Assembly (NCBI GenBank): GCA_955652345.1
Contig: CATPBV010000048.1
Location: forward strand, 1 to 5,802
Length of the DNA stretch: 5,802 bases
From: an uncultured Solirubrobacteraceae bacterium
Lineage (GTDB): Bacteria; Actinomycetota; Thermoleophilia; Solirubrobacterales; Solirubrobacteraceae
Reading direction: 5' to 3'
Made by a program: the position numbers and the translations under genes. The notes under the pieces are model-generated. The model worked only from the letters and a program-made list of their open reading frames with translations. It was not told the origin of the DNA and ran no database searches. Below are positions 5,194 to 5,802 of the stretch, one piece after another; position 1 is the first letter of the stretch; every line of letters begins with the position of its first letter.

Positions 5194-5802
5194 GGCGGCG
5201 ATGCGGGCGCTCACGAAGATCGTGATCCGGCACAAGGCGTTGGTGCTCTGCACCTGGTTGGCGCTATTCGTCTTCGGCGGCTACGCGGCCTCGAAGCTCG
5301 GCCCGCTGCTGTCAAACCAGTTCACGGTCCCGGGATCGGAGTCGCAGCGCGGTCTCGACGTCCTCCGCGCGCGGTTCCATCAGCGAAGTGACGGCGCGTT
5401 CACGCTGGTGGTGCAGTCGACCGGTGGGCCGCTTGACCCGCTCGTCGTCGAGGCAGCAGCGCAGCGCGGCGCAACCCAGCTTGCCAACGGCAGGGCGGCG
5501 CCGGTCCAGCGAGCCGCGCCGGGCGTGCTCTACGCCCAGATCAACACCTCGCTGAAGAACGCTCAGGCGGGCGACCGGACCCCGGCCGTTCGCAGCGCGA
5601 TCGGCCAGATCCCGGGAGCTCGGGTATACGTCACAGGCTTTCCTGCGCTCAACCACGACGAGCAACCGCTCTACAGCCAGGACCTCACACGCGGCGAGGC
5701 GATCGCCGGCCCGATCGCGCTGCTCGTGCTCCTGTTCATGTTCGGGACGCTCGGCGGCATCATCGTCCCGGTCGCGTTTGCGGCGATCACGATCCCGACG
5801 AC
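5192..5802 (+). CDS. MMPL/RND-family membrane transporter (N-terminal part, runs off window)
   Basis: MMPL proteins are RND-type membrane exporters driven by the proton gradient; actinobacterial members export lipids and other hydrophobic compounds. The open frame gives 203 residues to the window edge; full proteins are usually 700 residues or more. An N-terminal membrane helix (about 15-31, KALVLCTWLALFVFGGY) is followed by an extracytoplasmic domain (about 40-165) with the early NQFTVPGSESQRGLDVL segment. The domain ends in VTGFPALNHDEQPLYSQDL, typical just before the second helix, and the second and third helices begin (GEAIAGPIALLVLLFMFG..., from 168). Two in-frame ATGs are possible, at 5192 and 5201; neither has a Shine-Dalgarno site. 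The second fits a leaderless transcript from TAACAT (5188-5193). It follows tetR on the same strand by 72 nt, so it may be part of the same regulon as the monooxygenase. The proton-relay residues lie beyond the window. Confidence 0.88.
   Translation, partial: MAAMRALTKIVIRHKALVLCTWLALFVFGGYAASKLGPLLSNQFTVPGSESQRGLDVLRARFHQRSDGAFTLVVQSTGGPLDPLVVEAAAQRGATQLANGRAAPVQRAAPGVLYAQINTSLKNAQAGDRTPAVRSAIGQIPGARVYVTGFPALNHDEQPLYSQDLTRGEAIAGPIALLVLLFMFGTLGGIIVPVAFAAITIPT

Overview
The window is GC-rich, densely packed bacterial DNA with GTG and ATG starts and few Shine-Dalgarno sites. The protein types point to a high-GC actinobacterium, possibly of the Thermoleophilia/Solirubrobacterales. That placement rests on codon use and on the look of the TatA, DprA-like and phosphoribosyltransferase proteins, not on a marker gene. 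Seven protein genes are supported. The first (mscL, minus strand) and the last (MMPL transporter, plus strand) run off the window. I see no RNA gene, CRISPR array, insertion sequence or phage gene.

Left part (1-1060): a partial mscL for the large mechanosensitive channel diverges from a tatA-like gene for Tat protein export. The tatA product has a normal N-terminal membrane helix and amphipathic helix. Its long acidic, proline-rich tail is built from 19-20-residue tandem repeats. Both are cell-envelope genes.

Middle (1067-2754): two plus-strand genes, 38 nt apart, form a likely operon. The first is a variant DprA-like (SLOG/Rossmann) protein without the usual C-terminal winged helix. The second is a ComF-like phosphoribosyltransferase with a four-cysteine zinc motif and an intact PRPP loop. 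No other competence gene is visible. The pair looks like a self-contained module and is the best candidate here for a poorly described system. A strong hairpin sits between its end and the convergent monooxygenase gene.

Right part (2920-5802): a complete flavin-containing Baeyer-Villiger-type monooxygenase (minus strand) diverges from a TetR-family regulator (plus strand) across only 70 nt. That gap holds a clear 14-bp inverted repeat inside a 36-bp interrupted dyad. An MMPL/RND-family membrane transporter follows tetR. The layout resembles ethA-ethR of mycobacteria with an added exporter. It suggests one regulon that oxidises and exports a hydrophobic compound, but the substrate cannot be told from sequence.

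Two genes without a ribosome binding site (tatA and the MMPL gene) have a TAnnnT hexamer ending exactly 7 nt before a start codon, as expected for leaderless transcripts in actinobacteria.
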